Assembly: GCF_029633865.1 (NCBI RefSeq)
Contig: NC_079213.1
Coordinates: 84,602,803 to 84,666,802 of the forward strand
From: Lampris incognitus
Taxonomy: Eukaryota; Chordata; Actinopteri; Lampriformes; Lampridae
Length of the DNA stretch: 64,000 nucleotides
Direction: 5' to 3'
Shown here: piece by piece, positions 46,996 to 59,791 of the stretch
How positions within the stretch are numbered: the first letter of the stretch is position 1
Layout of the letters: each line of letters starts with the position of its first letter
Notes under the pieces: generated by a model
The model's input: the letters and a program-made list of their open reading frames with translations, nothing else
Database searches by the model: none
Told to the model about the DNA's origin: nothing
Position numbers and translations under genes: made by a program

Positions 46996-48149
46996 AAAAT
47001 ACCAGAAAAGAAAATATTGCAAAGTGTTAGATGTCAAAAGTGTCCCAGTTCGTCAATAGCAAAGCATAAGAACAAAAAACACACAAACTACAGTAGAAGT
47101 TTGGAGTGGGATCCAAGAGGAAAGCAAAGACGATTCTGAACGAGGGAGATTTTAGGGCTGTTTTGAATAGACCAGAGTGCCTTCAGGTGGACAGGACGGG
47201 CTTTTTCAGACAGGAGACCCAAGACCCATCCAGTCTCATGTGGCAGTTTGATGTTGATGTTTGGACTTAGGACCTTTCTGTCACAGGACTGTTTCTCTGA
47301 CAGGTCAGTACATCAGGGCTAAGCAGCGCCACACAGAGGACCTGAGGAGTACATTGCTACCTGTCGACATTTCTATTTTAATCCCGTACAGAGCAGATTC
47401 ATGAGGGCCTGCAGAGAGATCTCCCAACTGTATGCTCCATTACTTACCCTGTCGGCTAACTCCATGAAAGGATTTCATGCCTGAAAAAGCGGAATGGGGA
47501 GAAAGAAAGACAAGCTTGCCTCTCTCCAGGTGTGTGGAGAGACCCCAGCGGCTTTTACTATGGAAAGAGAGAAAGAGGAGAAAGAGAGAGAGAATGAGGG
47601 GGACTAGCAGGAAAGGACAATGGGGAAAGAGAGACAATACAGAAACAGGAGAAAAGAGAAAAAGAGCCTGAGTCATCTGTGAAGAGGGAAAATCAGGACA
47701 GTTTTGAAATAACAGGAACCGTCTGTCGTCCTGCCAATAAGGGGAGGTGGGATTGATGTTTGAAGCTGAGATTGACAGAAATATTTTATCCCTCTTATGT
47801 CTTTCCTCTAATTCGCTGGGTTTGTTTCACTGTCCCCTTTTTCCATAAGCTGCCCTCACTGTTTGTTTCACGAAATGAGTTCACAGATAAGGATGTTAGA
47901 GGGTAATTTCCTGTTGCAGTTGTTTGAGGATTTTGCCGTTCCTCAATGAGAACTGAGATGAAGAGAGATTGTATGGCCAATCGTTACTTGGCTAAGACAA
48001 TTTACACACAGAGGAAACCATCTTAAATGCGTATTATTATTTTTTTTGAAAAACTGCTTTCATGCTGCTGAATGGATCTAGAGGCTTGCTTGATTAGACG
48101 TTGCTGTTCCTTTTTAATGGTTGTTTTCTGCAAAGTTATTTGAATCTAT
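46996..48149. other. homer3 intron 4 (inferred): unassigned, GA-rich in part
   Basis: Purine-rich stretch at about 47490-47690. No exon or known repeat found. Confidence 0.5.
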
Positions 48150-48162
48150 TGTTCATCAAGGG

Positions 48163-48542
48163 GCGGCACGGTGGCGCAGTGGTTAGCGCGGTTGCCTCAC
48201 AGCAAGAAGGTCCTGGGTTCGAGCCCCGGGGTAGTCCAGCCTTGGGGGTCATCCCAGGTCGTCCTGTGTGGAGTTTGCATGTTCTCCCCATGTCTGCGTG
48301 GGTTTCCTCTGGGTGTTCCAGTTTCCTCCCACAGTCCAAAGACATGTAAGTCAGGTGAATCGGCTGTACTAAATGTCCCTAGGTGTGAATGTGTGTGTGT
48401 GGGTGTATGTTGGCCCTGTTTGATAGTCTGGCGGCCTGTCCAGGGTGTCTCCCCGCCTGCCGCCCAATGACTGCTGAGATAGGCTCCAGCATCCCCGTGA
48501 CCCTGAGAGCAGGATAAGCGGTTCGGAAAATGGATGGATGGA
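48163..48542 (+). repeat. complete tRNA-derived SINE with ATGGATGG tail
   Basis: Head GGCGGCACGGTGGCGCAGTG, A box GTGGTTAGCGCGG, B box GGGTTCGAGCCCC, body with TTTGCATGTTCTCCCC and TCCTCCCACAGTCCAAAGAC, 3' end ATGGATGGATGG. Flanked by the perfect 13-bp duplication tgttcatcaaggg (48150-48162 and 48543-48555). Confidence 0.93.
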
Positions 48543-48555
48543 TGTTCATCAAGGG

Positions 48556-49991
48556 TGTCCATTTGGTTGTTTTGACAACGTGAATTTAACCAAGATTAAA
48601 ATGTGTATGACTCTATGTGTGTGTGTATGTGTTTTGTGGTCTGTTAGTGTATGTGCACATGCGCCTTTGTTTCTATACCTGTTTTTTGCATACAACTCTC
48701 TGAGCATGTACATGTGCTTTGTATGAGTGTGTAGGCAAGTGTAAGTGTGTGTGGGTGTGCGTGCGTGTGTGCGTGTGTGCATATGTAATTTTCTGCTCTG
48801 GAGAAGCCTTAACAAAGAGCTATTGACTCTGTGAGCCTTTCCCGTGGTAAGGACACAAACTTCCTGCAGTTCCTCTAGTCACGCTGAGTTTCTTGGCAGC
48901 CTAGTTTACTGTCAGCCTCTTAGTCTGACTCTACTCCAGACTTGCTGTTCAGCGCGTTTCCATAGATAAGGCTGGATTATTTTTGTAGACGCTGTAGTAA
49001 CTGGCAGATAGAGAGAACACACTGAGCTTTCCAGGTGCTAGACACAGCCGAGCACAACATGATGAATACCAACTGGTCGAAAAGATGATTGGTGGGGAAT
49101 TTTTTTTTTTTTTTAGTGAAAACGCATTATCAAAACAAGCATTTATCAAACCAACAAAGATCTTTTTTTTGTAAAAGAAAAAAACTGTTTTTAATTCATC
49201 AGGTTAAAGGTTTATTTTCCTCAGGGGTTCCAGAGGCTTCTAATTGTGCCCTAAAGAAAATATCAGGCCTAATTATCTCCCATCTTTGGTGTCCTGTGGC
49301 AGCCAAGAAGGTGGGAAATAAGACTCCGGACCCTAACACCAACACAATTCTCTAGACCAGAAAATTGAAAATTCACATTTTGATCCAAATCTCTTCACAT
49401 GACCACAAATGGCTACAGTTTGATTATGTCACCCATAATTATGGGTGACTGTGGTAAGACTACAGGGAGCTTGTCTTTCATATGGAGGACAAGTTTTGCA
49501 AGCCTCCATGCCAAACTGCTGCCATGCCCAAGTGCCCTTGAGCGAGACGCAGAATTCCTACCAGCTCCCGGGTTGCTGTTGTGTAGCTGACTGCCGTAGA
49601 AGTCACACAACCACAGGGGGGCAAGAGAAAGGAGAATCTTCCTCTTACAGGAATCGGTAACCGCATTCTTCCTTATATTTCTACAATACATGCTCACAAA
49701 ACCAACAAATATAGATACTGGGGGGGGCATGCAACAGGGTTGATGCTTGCCCACATGAGGGCTTGAAATCAGGATTCCATCTGAAAGTGGTCTACCTTTC
49801 CATTACCCCACCGCCCACCCCCTCCAAACATGCACACAAACACACACACACATCTCTGACCATGTATCTGGTGTCACCACAACAATAAATGGCCCAGCTG
49901 AGTGTAGAATATGGCTCTAAATGCTTGAATGACCCATTCCTAACTCACAACTAGACAGTTTAGCAAAACCCTACTCTCCTTCACATAGGTA

Positions 49992-50030
<39 letters not shown>

Positions 50031-50300
50031 ACACACATTCACCCACCCACAAAATGTATGCAAACACATGCACATTCAGTCACACAAAGACACGGACACA
50101 AACATTTACTAAAATATGACAAACACACACACATCGCCTAGGCAGAGCATGTGCAGTTGAGGAAGACTATCAGCATCCTACTGTAATTGATTTTTCACTA
50201 AGGCAAGGCTCATGAAACCTTTGATTTTGTGTGCAGAGAATTAAGCATTAGCTTGTGGCTATGAGACATCTTTAGAAACTCCCAATTGGACACTATTCCA
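48556..50300. other. inferred homer3 intron 4: unassigned, with GT and CA microsatellites
   Basis: GT-rich runs near 48735-48785 and (CA)n at about 49991-50025. Nothing else recognised. Confidence 0.55.
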
Positions 50301-50319
50301 CAAAATTCCACTGATTTAT

Positions 50320-52045
50320 CAGATTAGAAATGCTCAACAGGCTGTTCAAGAGACAGAACCCCCACAAAGCTGCTGGACCAGACTCTGTCTCTTCCTCCAC
50401 GCTGAAGCACTATGCCAATCAGCTGTTTCCAGTGTTCACATTTTTAACACCTCAATGGAGACACGCCATGTACCAGCCCACTTCAAGACCTCCGCCATCA
50501 TCCCCATCCCCAAAAAACCAAGGACCACAAGACTCAACAACTACAGACCCATCGCCCTGACCTCTGTGGTAATGAAGTCTTTTGAATGCCTTGTTCTGTC
50601 CCACCTTAAAATGATCATTGACCCACACCTGGACTATCTGCAGTTCACCTACATAGCCAAGAGGTCTGTGAATGATGCAGTAAACATGGTGCTCCATGTC
50701 ATCCTCCAGCACCTGGACTCTGCAGGAACCTACGCCGAATCTGCTGCAGGACAAGCTCTCCCAGCTGTACGTGCCTGTCTCCACCTGCAAGTAGATCTTT
50801 GACTTCCTATCTGACAGGAAGCAGCATGTGAAGCTGGGGAAACATGTCTGACTCCTGGACCATCAGCACTCATTCCCCTCAAGGCTGTGTCCTTTCCCCT
50901 CTACTCTTCTCCCTGTATACAAACAACTGCACCCCCAGTCACCAGTCAGTCAAGCTCCTGAAATTTGCTGACAACACCACCCTTATTGGGCTCATATCTG
51001 GTGGGGATGAGTCTGCCTACAGGTGGGAGATTGACCATCTGGTGTCCTGGTGCGGCCAAAACAACTTGGAGCTCAACGCTCTTAAGACAGTTGAGATGGT
51101 TGTGGACTACAGAGAGTATCCAGCCCCACCTGGCCCCATCACCCTGTGTGGCTACCCAGGCGACACTGTTGATTCCTTCCGCTTCCTGGGCACCATCATC
51201 ATCTAGGACCTCAAGTCACCAAGAAGGCACAGCAGAGGTTGTACTTCCTGCAGCAGCTGAAGAAGTTCAACCTGCCATAGCTAATGATGGTGCACTTTTA
51301 CACTGCCATCATTGAGTCCATCCTCACCTTCTCCACCACTATCTGGCACGCTGCTGCCACTGCCAAGAAGAAGGGCAGACTGCAGCGTATCATTCGATCT
51401 GCTGAGAGGGTGATTGGCTGCAACCTGCTATCCCTCCATGGACCTGTACGCCTCCAGGACATTGAGGCGAGCAGGAAAGATTGTGGCCATCCTTTCCCAT
51501 CCAGGCCATGGTCTCTTCAAAACACTCCCCTCTGGCAAGAGGCTAAGGTCTATAAAAACCAGAACCTTATGCCACAAGAACAACTTCTTCCCTACAGCAG
51601 TAGACCTTTCTAACAAGCCCCCAGACACCCACAGATCCTGACACTGCTGCCCTCCCACCCCTCACCCCCTTCTGTCTTCCCTACTGTGCTCTCTGTATAT
51701 GGACACCCTGCATAAAACTTGTGTTACCCTGTAAATAACTCTTTTTCTGTAAATAGAGTCTTAAAATTCTCATTTAACTTTTTGCAAACACAGCTCCTGC
51801 CATTGAGTGCCGGGCATCAGGAGCTGTCACGTGGTCTCTTGTGTTTCAACTGTGAACTGCTGTTCATTGCCCCTTACTTTCATTTTTATTTTAATCCATC
51901 TTGTATATATATTTTACTTATTATTCTTTTTAACTTTATCTTTACTATTTACTGTTAATTTTTCCCTCTTACACCAACATACCAAGACAAATTCCTTGTA
52001 TGTTCTTGTACTTGGCAATAAATTTGATTCTGATAATGATTTAAG
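50320..52045 (+). pseudogene. CR1/Rex1-like LINE reverse transcriptase fragment with 3' end
   Basis: Successive frames give HKAAGPDSVSS, TSAIIPIPKKPRTTRLNNYR, PIALTSVVMKSFECLV, SPQGCVLSPLLFSLYTNN, LLKFADNTTLIGL, NNLELNALKTVEMVVDYR and FRFLGTIII, the RT blocks of Rex1/CR1-type LINEs. The active-site FADD is FADN (codon 50973-50975), and several frameshifts and stops are present (for example after 51203). The 3' end is AATAAATTTGATTCTGATAA at about 52018-52037. The endonuclease and 5' part are absent. Dead copy. Confidence 0.8.
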
Positions 52046-52690
52046 TTATTTTTCTGTACATGCCAAAAAACCGTTTGCCCGGAGAACTTGTGGAACACAT
52101 ACCCACAGGGTACCTACAGAAGTAACACACTTATGCACTACAGAGTCAAAACTGTCAAATAATGAAAGTGTAATGTAACATAATTAGAATAACAATAAAT
52201 TGATAATGATAACAATACAAATGTTGAAAAGATTGAATGAGTCATGCCACAATATAAAAAAACATCTGGCCCAAAAGAAAAGGTTGCATGCACCATCACA
52301 AGTGTTTTGTTGTTGTTGTTTTCACTCTTTCTTAACAGTCTGTTGACAACAATGATAACTGAATTTGTGAAAGATGACACAGATAACATAACAGAAAATA
52401 CAAAAATACACCTTGCAGATGTTTCAGTTTGGTTCCTAATTAATCCATTCTAATTACAGAGCTCAGGGAAAGACTTGTAGAAAAACCTACAGCTGAGCTC
52501 CAGGTGTTGAGTTTGTTATGTAACCTCAGGCTTCATAGCTCTCCTGCTGTCCGGGCAGGACGCCCAATAGGAGTTGGATGTCTATTTTTTTTAAGGTTGT
52601 TTTTTGACAGCTGTAGCCTTTGTTAGATAGGAAGGTTGATATAAACAGAAAATGCAGGGAGGAGAAAGAGAGGGGAGAAGATCTAAGCAA
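52046..52690. other. inferred homer3 intron 4: nothing recognised
   Basis: AT-rich unique-looking sequence. Confidence 0.5.
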
Positions 52691-52692
52691 TA

Positions 52693-53834
52693 CACTATAT
52701 AAACAAAATTATTGGGCCATCACACCTACAGGAGCTTTTAAGACATCCCATTCTAAATCCATAGGCATTAATATGGAGTTGCCCCCCCCCCCTGCAGCTA
52801 TAACAGCTTCCACTCTTCTGGGAAGGCTTTCCACAAGATTTTGGAGTGTGTCTGTGGGAATTTTTGCCCATTCAACCAGAAGAGCATTTGTGAAGTCAGG
52901 CACTGATGTTGGACGAGAAGACCGTGCTTGCAATCTCCATTCTAGTTCATCCCAAAGGTGTTCGATGGGGTTGAGGTCAGGCCTCTGTGCGGGCCAGTCA
53001 AGTTCTTCCACACCAAACTCACCCAACAATGTCTTAAAGTCCTTGCTTTGTGCACTGGGGCATAGTCATGCTGGAACAGAAAAGAGCCCTCCCCATACTG
53101 TTCCCACAAAGTTGGAAGCATAGAATTGTCCAAAATGTCTTGGTATGCTGAAGCTTTAAGCTTTCCCTTCACTGGAACTAAGGGGCCTAGCCCAACCCCT
53201 GAAAAACAACCCCATACCATTATGCCTCCTCCACCAAACTTTACAGTTGGCACAATGCAGTCGGCAGGTAACGTTCTCCTGGCATCCGCCAAACCCAGAC
53301 TCGTCCATCAGACTTGTGCATTGTGCTTGGTGATGTAAGGCTTGCATGCAGCTGCTCGGCCATGGAAAATCATTCCATGAAGCTCCCGGTGCACAGTTTG
53401 TGCTGATGTTAATGCCAGAGGAAGTTTGGAACTCTGCAGTTATTGAGTCAACAGAGCGTTGGCGACTTTTACGCACTATGCGCCTCAGCACTCGTTCACC
53501 CCGCTGTGTGACTTTACGTGGTCTGCCACTTCATGGCTGAATTGCTGTTGTTCCTTAACGCTTCCACTTTTCAATAACACCGCTTACAGTTGACCGTGGA
53601 ATATCTAGCAGGGAAGAAATTCATGAACTGACTTATTGCAAAGGTGGCATCCTATGACAGTACCACGCTTGAATCCACTGAGCTCTTCAGAACGACCTAT
53701 TCTTTCACAAATGTTTGTAAATGCAGACTGCATGGCTAGCTGCTTGATTTTATACACCTGTGGCAATGGGGCTGAATGAAACATCTGAAATTAATGATTA
53801 AGAGGTATGTCCTAATACTTTTGTCCATATAGTG
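52693..53834 (-). mobile_element. Tc1-like DNA transposon (DD34E type), degenerate
   Basis: Terminal inverted repeats CACTATATAAACAAAATTAT (left) and CACTATATGGACAAAAGTAT (right, inverted), flanked by TA (52691-52692 and 53835-53836), as expected of Tc1/mariner. 1.14 kb, with a broken transposase inside. Confidence 0.88.
52709..53730 (-). pseudogene. Tc1-like transposase, frameshifted
   Basis: Three overlapping frames (53156-53491, 52942-53292, 52709-53029) carry pieces: LMDESGF (first Asp), [31 protein letters not shown] (second Asp) and [16 protein letters not shown] (Glu). Frameshifts and a stop separate them, so no active enzyme is encoded. Confidence 0.85.
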
Positions 53835-54180
53835 TATCTTCAAGATTGGCTCAACCAGACTGAACCCACGTTGCCCATCCTGGTTGAGCAACCAGAAATA
53901 ATCTGACCCCTGTCTGTTAAAGTGCAGAAGGCATCAGAGCAGGTTGTTTATTAGCAGTACTTGGTAATAAGGAGAAGCAGCGATTGACTTTAGGAGGAAA
54001 ATAGTGATGGAGATTAAATCAGTGCCAAATGATACATTACTGTTTATGAATGTACTTATAAAGATCACATGGAATGGCATTTAGGGCATTACGAGCTTCC
54101 GTGATGTGAGGCATTTCTGAAAGAAACAGATTGTTTGGGTGTGATTTAATAAGAGGGGGGCGGTCGAATTGATTGACATT

Positions 54181-54657
54181 CTTTCCCCCCCACTTTTTCT
54201 CCCAATTGTATCCGGCCAATTACCCCACTCTTCCAAGCCGTCCCGGTTGCTGCTCCACCCCCTCTGCCGATCCGGGGAGGGCTGCAGACTACCACATGCC
54301 TCCTCTGATATATGTGGAGTCACCAGCCGCTTCTTTTCACCTGGCAGTGACAAGTTTTGCCAGGGGGAGTAGTGCGTGGGAGGATCACGCTGTTCTTTAA
54401 TATAAATATAATGTAAATTAATATACATTTAATTAATTATTATTAATCCCCCCAATTTCCTCTCAAACAGGTGCCCCGACCGACCAGAGGAGGTGCCAGT
54501 GCAGCAACCAGGACACACACCCACATCTGGCTTCCCACCCACAGACATGGCCAATTTTGTCTGTAGTGACGCCCGACCAAGCCGGAGGTAACACGGGGAT
54601 TCGAACCAGCAATCCCCGTGTTGTTAGGCAATAGACCGCTACGCTACCCGTACGCCT
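54181..54657 (-). repeat. SINE family A copy 9, with an AT-rich insert
   Basis: Flanked by the 15-bp duplication gaattgattgacatt (54166-54180 and 54658-54672). About 54394-54449 is an AT-only-like stretch replacing the usual ATTCCCCCCAGTT block. Otherwise a complete copy. Confidence 0.92.
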
Positions 54658-54844
54658 GAATTGATTGACATTTTAATGTGAATGAACTCCCACCATTGTT
54701 TTGGTATCCGTGGAGTTTGGGGGAAGAGAAAATAGTGTTTTTGGATGTGAACAGCTGAAGATGCAACTTCATCATGACATTGCAGAGTGTGGACATGCAC
54801 ATTTAGAATTTTAATAAGATTAGGAAATTCGAATGAAATTATAC

Positions 54845-54918
54845 TGGACATGTAAAGCCCCTTGAGGCAAATTTGTAATTTGTGATATTGGGCTTTACAA
54901 ATAAAATTGACTTGACAT
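54845..54918 (+). repeat. interspersed repeat ending in TTGACTTGAC, copy 3
   Basis: GTAAAGCCCCTTGAGGCAAA ... AAATTGACTTGAC, matching 55810-55877. Confidence 0.7.
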
Positions 54919-55028
54919 TTTTCTTGATGCCTGCCCACACATGCAAAGTGATGCAACTATTAATATGATGTCTTTTCCAGGAAGAGAAAACACAGGATTC
55001 TTTAGATTAAAATAAAAAGGGCAATGTT

Positions 55029-55376
55029 GGGGCGTCTGGGTAGCGTAGCGGTCTATCCCGTCGCCTACCAACACGGGGATCGATGGTTTGAATCCCTGTT
55101 ACCTCCGGCTTGGTTTGGCATCCCTACAGACACAATTGGCCATGTCTGCAGGTGGGAAGCTGGATGTGGGTATATGTCCTGGTCGCTGCACTAGCGCAAC
55201 GGTCAGGGTCTGGTCGGTCGGGGCGCCTGTTCGGGGGGGATAGCATGATCCTCTCATGGGCTACATCCCCCTGGCGAAACTCCTCACTGTCAGGTGAAAA
55301 GAAGCAGCTGGTGATTGGGACAGCTTGGAAGAGTGGGGTAATTGGCCGGATACAATTGGGGAGAAAAAAAAAGGGA
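55029..55376 (+). repeat. SINE family A copy 10 (shortened)
   Basis: Head GGGCGTCTGGGTAGCGTAGC; flanked by gcaatgtt (55021-55028 and 55377-55384). The block between GAAGCAGCTGG and GGGACAGC is deleted. Confidence 0.9.
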
Positions 55377-55574
55377 GCAATGTTTTGTTGTGATTTTTTT
55401 TTTGGCACATAATTATAGAAAAATGAGAACTCGGTGCAAAGAGGTATAATTGAGGAAAAGACGTTTTTCATTTCATGTAGTCTTTAATAGCAACATGCAA
55501 CCCAATAAAGCAACGATGAAGAGAGTTCAGACTGGCATTTACAAGTGTGGAGATAAGAAACGGACCCAGCCAAG

Positions 55575-55877
55575 GAGTAACAGAGAAATGAACCACTCTT
55601 TCAATGTTGTATTCTGTAAATTTTGTTTTATTCTGTACACACAACATCCATCGCACGTCTGTCCGTCTTGGGAGAGAGATCCCTCCTCTGTTGCGCTCCC
55701 TGAGGTTTCTTCCTATTTTTTCTCCCTGTTAAAGGAAGAAAAAATAGGAAGGAGTTATTCCTTAAGGAGTTGTTCCTTATCTGATGCGAGGGTCTAAGGA
55801 CAGGATGTTGTGTTGCTGTAAAGCCCCTTGAGGCAAATTTGTAATTTGTGGGCTATACAAATAAATATGACTTGACT
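55575..55877 (+). repeat. interspersed repeat ending in TTGACT, longest copy
   Basis: Contains CATCCATCGCACGTCTGTCC, GAGAGATCCCTCCTCTGTTG, GAGGTTTCTTCCTATTTTTT and GGATGTTGTGTTGCTGTAAA in this order. It also holds a short internal fold (CCTATTTTTTC...GAAAAAATAGG). Class unknown. Confidence 0.75.
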
Positions 55878-56464
55878 CATTATCATGCAAAGATGGAAGG
55901 CAAAAGAAAAGCAGCTCAGTTGAAGATGCCATGCAGGGGCTGGTTCAGTGGTGTCCAGAGGTGAAACAGAGGACACATCCAGACCCACCAAGTCTTGGCT
56001 TCCTTCTGCTGAATATGGAGTTGACAGGAACCTCTATCCTCTGTGATCCATCACTGTACACAGCATTCAGTGAAAGCAAACAGAAGGCCCTGAAAACACC
56101 AGGCATCAATATTTTAAACAGTCTCTCGGTGGTAGAAATGTCCGTAAAAATGAATGGTATGGTTGCTGGAGGAAGACATGAGTTTTTCTGATGCACCCAC
56201 ACATAAATAAGTAAAGCTGGTTGAGGGCCTCAGTGAAACACAGGGTGAAGGAACAACAGCTCTATAAAGCAAGGGGAATAGGGTCCACCAACTGGAAGAT
56301 AAATAAATAAGCAGTGTTGATGTACTTAGACGTTGGTGCGGCTGAAAGCTCTAAAAAAGGGCAATTTTAATATTTAAAGTGAGATGTTTCAGGTTTTCTG
56401 TAAGCCTGTACATTGATTACAAAACAAGGCTTTTCTTTGGGACGTCAAAAAAGTTTTTAGTTTT

Positions 56465-56500
<36 letters not shown>

Positions 56501-59089
56501 CACATATCTAGGAGTTCATGTATTTGCCTTTTCGGTTTTGTCTCTTGATATATTTTTCAAACTACATTTAATTTGGCAATGAACCCATTTTTTCCAAGCA
56601 GTTTAAAAAAAAAGACCTTACTTGATTTGGCTTTGAGTCAGTGAAGACCAAAGCACAAATACAGTTTCTCTGAAACTGTTTGCACATCTTTTACGAGTCA
56701 AGTTTCCAACTTATCTTTTTAAATGGAATAGTTAATATAGTATTTTAAGCCTGACAAGATCCACTGACGTGTTTCAGTGCTGCCTCCATAAATATGGATG
56801 TGCACAGTTCTGCAACACATTGTAGATGGTGGTTTATGGCTAGCTTGCCCGCTAGCTAGCTAAAACTCATGTCAAAACACATTAAGTGCCCATAGCAGCT
56901 ATAATTTATGTTACTAGATAGTGGGGAATTGTGACCCCAGTGTCCTACATTTGAGCAGATGGATGTATTTCCAGTAGTATACAACCAAAAACGGAAAGGT
57001 TCTTCTCATGGGCTTTACATAATCAGGCAAAGATGGAAGACAACACTTTGTTCTTTGCTAAAGCAAGCAGAGAATTATACGAGTTCTGCAATATTTTGCT
57101 AGTAAAGTTTTCAAAGTCACAGTTATGGTCAGATATTTTCACAATACAGCCACTGTTTCTTTTGTTAATTCAGTTAATATTGCTCATCGAATAGAAAATG
57201 TAATGATTTTCTCAAGTGTTAAGTGTGATGGCGTTTGTTAGCTTACAGGTCATTGCCGTAGGACATCTGGCTGACAGGAATTGGCCTGTAGATGATGACA
57301 CTGCTGTGATGAGAAATTAAGACGCTGGTATGATGCACAGTATCTGGAGTTGTGAAAGTCTCTCTAGCGAGGCTAACATTCAAAACACACCCTTACTGAG
57401 GTTTTTATTATCTGACGCCTTACAAATTCTGGACTATTCACAAGAGATGAAATTAAGCTTTGTCTTTTTCACTTGCTTTATGACTGAAAAATCGGGTTGA
57501 AAAATGTTAGTGTGCATGTTTTTGATATGTTCATTCACTCTCTTTTCTTCTTGCCTTATCCTCACTTCTTCTCTCTCCTCCTTTCCTTTGTCTCCCCCTC
57601 CTCATTCCACGGTGCCGCGGTGTTCCCGTGCCTGATGGGATGTCTGACCTCCCAGCTGTCCCAGGTGAGCTGAGTGCCTGTTGTCCCCATCCTGCCATCT
57701 CTGGAATAAGCAGCCATCTTACTCTGACCTCCTCCATCACAGCGTGCATTATGAATTTGCAGTTGGGACTGAGGGGGTTTATCCTCTCTTGTCTTAGTGT
57801 TACATGGTTTTCCATGCTCTATAATTCATTTGGAGTGTGATCAAAGTTGCCTTCAGAGCTCAGCCATAATTCTTTACTATGGGCACTATGTAAAAAAGCT
57901 TAGTAAACAACAATTTAATGCATTCCCCATTTGTCAGATTCTCTGGCTGAGGGAGGGAGGGATGCTGCCGGGTTTATGAAAGCTGTTTCTGAATAAGGTT
58001 TCTCAGAATTCAGAAAATCGGTGGGTTATGGATCACTGAATATCTGTTGGGCCCCTGATGACTCAAAACATCCCCGTCACACCTTGCAAGTGTCCTTTTA
58101 ACTCCGGCTAATTAAGAGCTGATTGCAATTGTAAGTCAGCACGAATCTTTGACTGTGTTTCCACTCAACCCAATTGGAATGCCATTTATGACTTAAACAT
58201 GACCCACAGTGTGAATTATTTAGGGATGCACGCAGCCGAGCCGTTGACTCTACTGTGGACTGGAGCGGTTCTAGCTTTGATTTTTATTTCCACCTCTATC
58301 CTTGCCCTGCACCCTCTGTATGTAATGCTTTACTCCATCGCTGAATGCTGACACAAGTCAACTGTGTGTGCGCGCATAGGTGTTTGTCTGTGTTTGCCTG
58401 TGTATTTATTCCATATCCATTTATATTACGGAGATAGGCACAGATAACACAGCTAAAGAAAATGCAAGTGTCCTCCATGGAATACAGGCAGGCTGAGAAG
58501 AAATTAATAATGCAGGGTTTTTTTTAACTGTAAGGATGTGACGCTTCAGTGAGGGACTTGGCCTCTCACAAAACCTCAACTCTGGTTTTGTAGTTGCCGA
58601 AAAGAGGAGAGAAGGTGGCGGCAGTGGATTTTTTTTTTTTTTTGTGAGCTGAAGCTGGCTTTTAGCCTGCAGATTCATATTGAGGAAAAGGCTTCACAAA
58701 GCTGTGTGAAATGAAGTCCTCGTTCATTTCCGACCAGCAGGGGAAGAGATATCAAAGCAGATGGCTAGACGCGGTGCTGAAAGCTCATGTCACATAGCCA
58801 AGTTTAAGACTAGTAAGTTGTGCGCTATCATATCGATCAAAAGCAGCAATATGACAAATGTGAAACCTGAAGACATCATTTATACACAATTTATACACAC
58901 AATCATATGCAGCTATACACACAAACACACACTCTTGTACCTCTATCTTTGTGTGGACCCCTCATTGACTACATTCATTCCCAAGCCCTTAACCCTAACC
59001 TTAACCATCAGAGCTACATGTCTAACCTTAACCTAATCCTAATTCTTACCTTAACCCTTATCCTAAATCCTAAAATAGACCCTTAAAGG
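55878..59089. other. inferred homer3 intron 4: unassigned, with a CA microsatellite
   Basis: (CA)n at 56467-56498 and a pyrimidine-rich tract at about 57535-57606. No exon of the Homer coiled coil could be read on the plus strand. Confidence 0.5.
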
Positions 59090-59510
59090 CATCCAGGTAG
59101 CCTAGTGTCTGTTCCGTTGCCTGCCAACATGGGGATCGCCGGTTCGAATCCCTATGTGAACTTTGGCTTGGTCAGGTGTCTCTACAGGCAAAATTGGCCG
59201 TGTCTGCGGGTGGGAAGCCGGATGTGGGTGTGTGTCCTGGTTGCTGCTCTAGCGCCTCCTCTGGTCAGTCGGGGCACCTGTTCAGGGGGGAGGGGGAACT
59301 GGGGGGGAATACTGTGATCCTCCCAAGCGTCACGTCCCCCTGGCGAAACTCCTCACTGTCAGGTGAAAAGAAGCGGCTGGCAACTCCACACGTATCAGAG
59401 GAGGCATGTAGTAGTCTGCAGCCTTCCCGGAGGGGGTGGAGCAGCGATCGGGACAGCTTGGAAGAGTGGGGTAATTGGCCGGATTCAGTTGGGGAGAAAA
59501 ATCCCCCCAA
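59090..59510 (+). repeat. SINE family A copy 11
   Basis: Head GGCATCCAGGTAGCCTAGTG, B box GGTTCGAATCCC, complete body with a small deletion, ending TTGGGGAGAAAAA. Confidence 0.89.
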
Positions 59511-59571
59511 AAAATCAAATCGGTCGTCATAAAGGTAGAAGTACAGGACATACACACACACTCACACACAC

Positions 59572-59572
<1 letters not shown>

Positions 59573-59638
<66 letters not shown>
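59573..59638. repeat. (TA)n microsatellite
   Basis: About 33 uninterrupted TA units. Confidence 0.95.
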
Positions 59639-59640
<2 letters not shown>

Positions 59641-59731
59641 ACACCGATACAGGAAAAAAAAGTGTTAATACATTGCAGTACAGGCCTGTTTCGTGCGACG
59701 CGCACTCATCAGCACTCATTTTAACCTTAAC

Positions 59732-59735
<4 letters not shown>

Positions 59736-59791
<56 letters not shown>
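59736..59791. repeat. (GT)n(TA)n microsatellite
   Basis: GT units followed by TA units; the palindromic transposon starts inside its last TA. Confidence 0.93.

Noticed and set aside
47260..47312. 17-base candidate exon between CACAG and GTCAGT
   Set aside because: Not in phase with homer3 exon 4 and encodes nothing Homer-like.
48163..48240. tRNA gene at the head of the SINE
   Set aside because: Target duplications and the repeated body show it is a SINE head.
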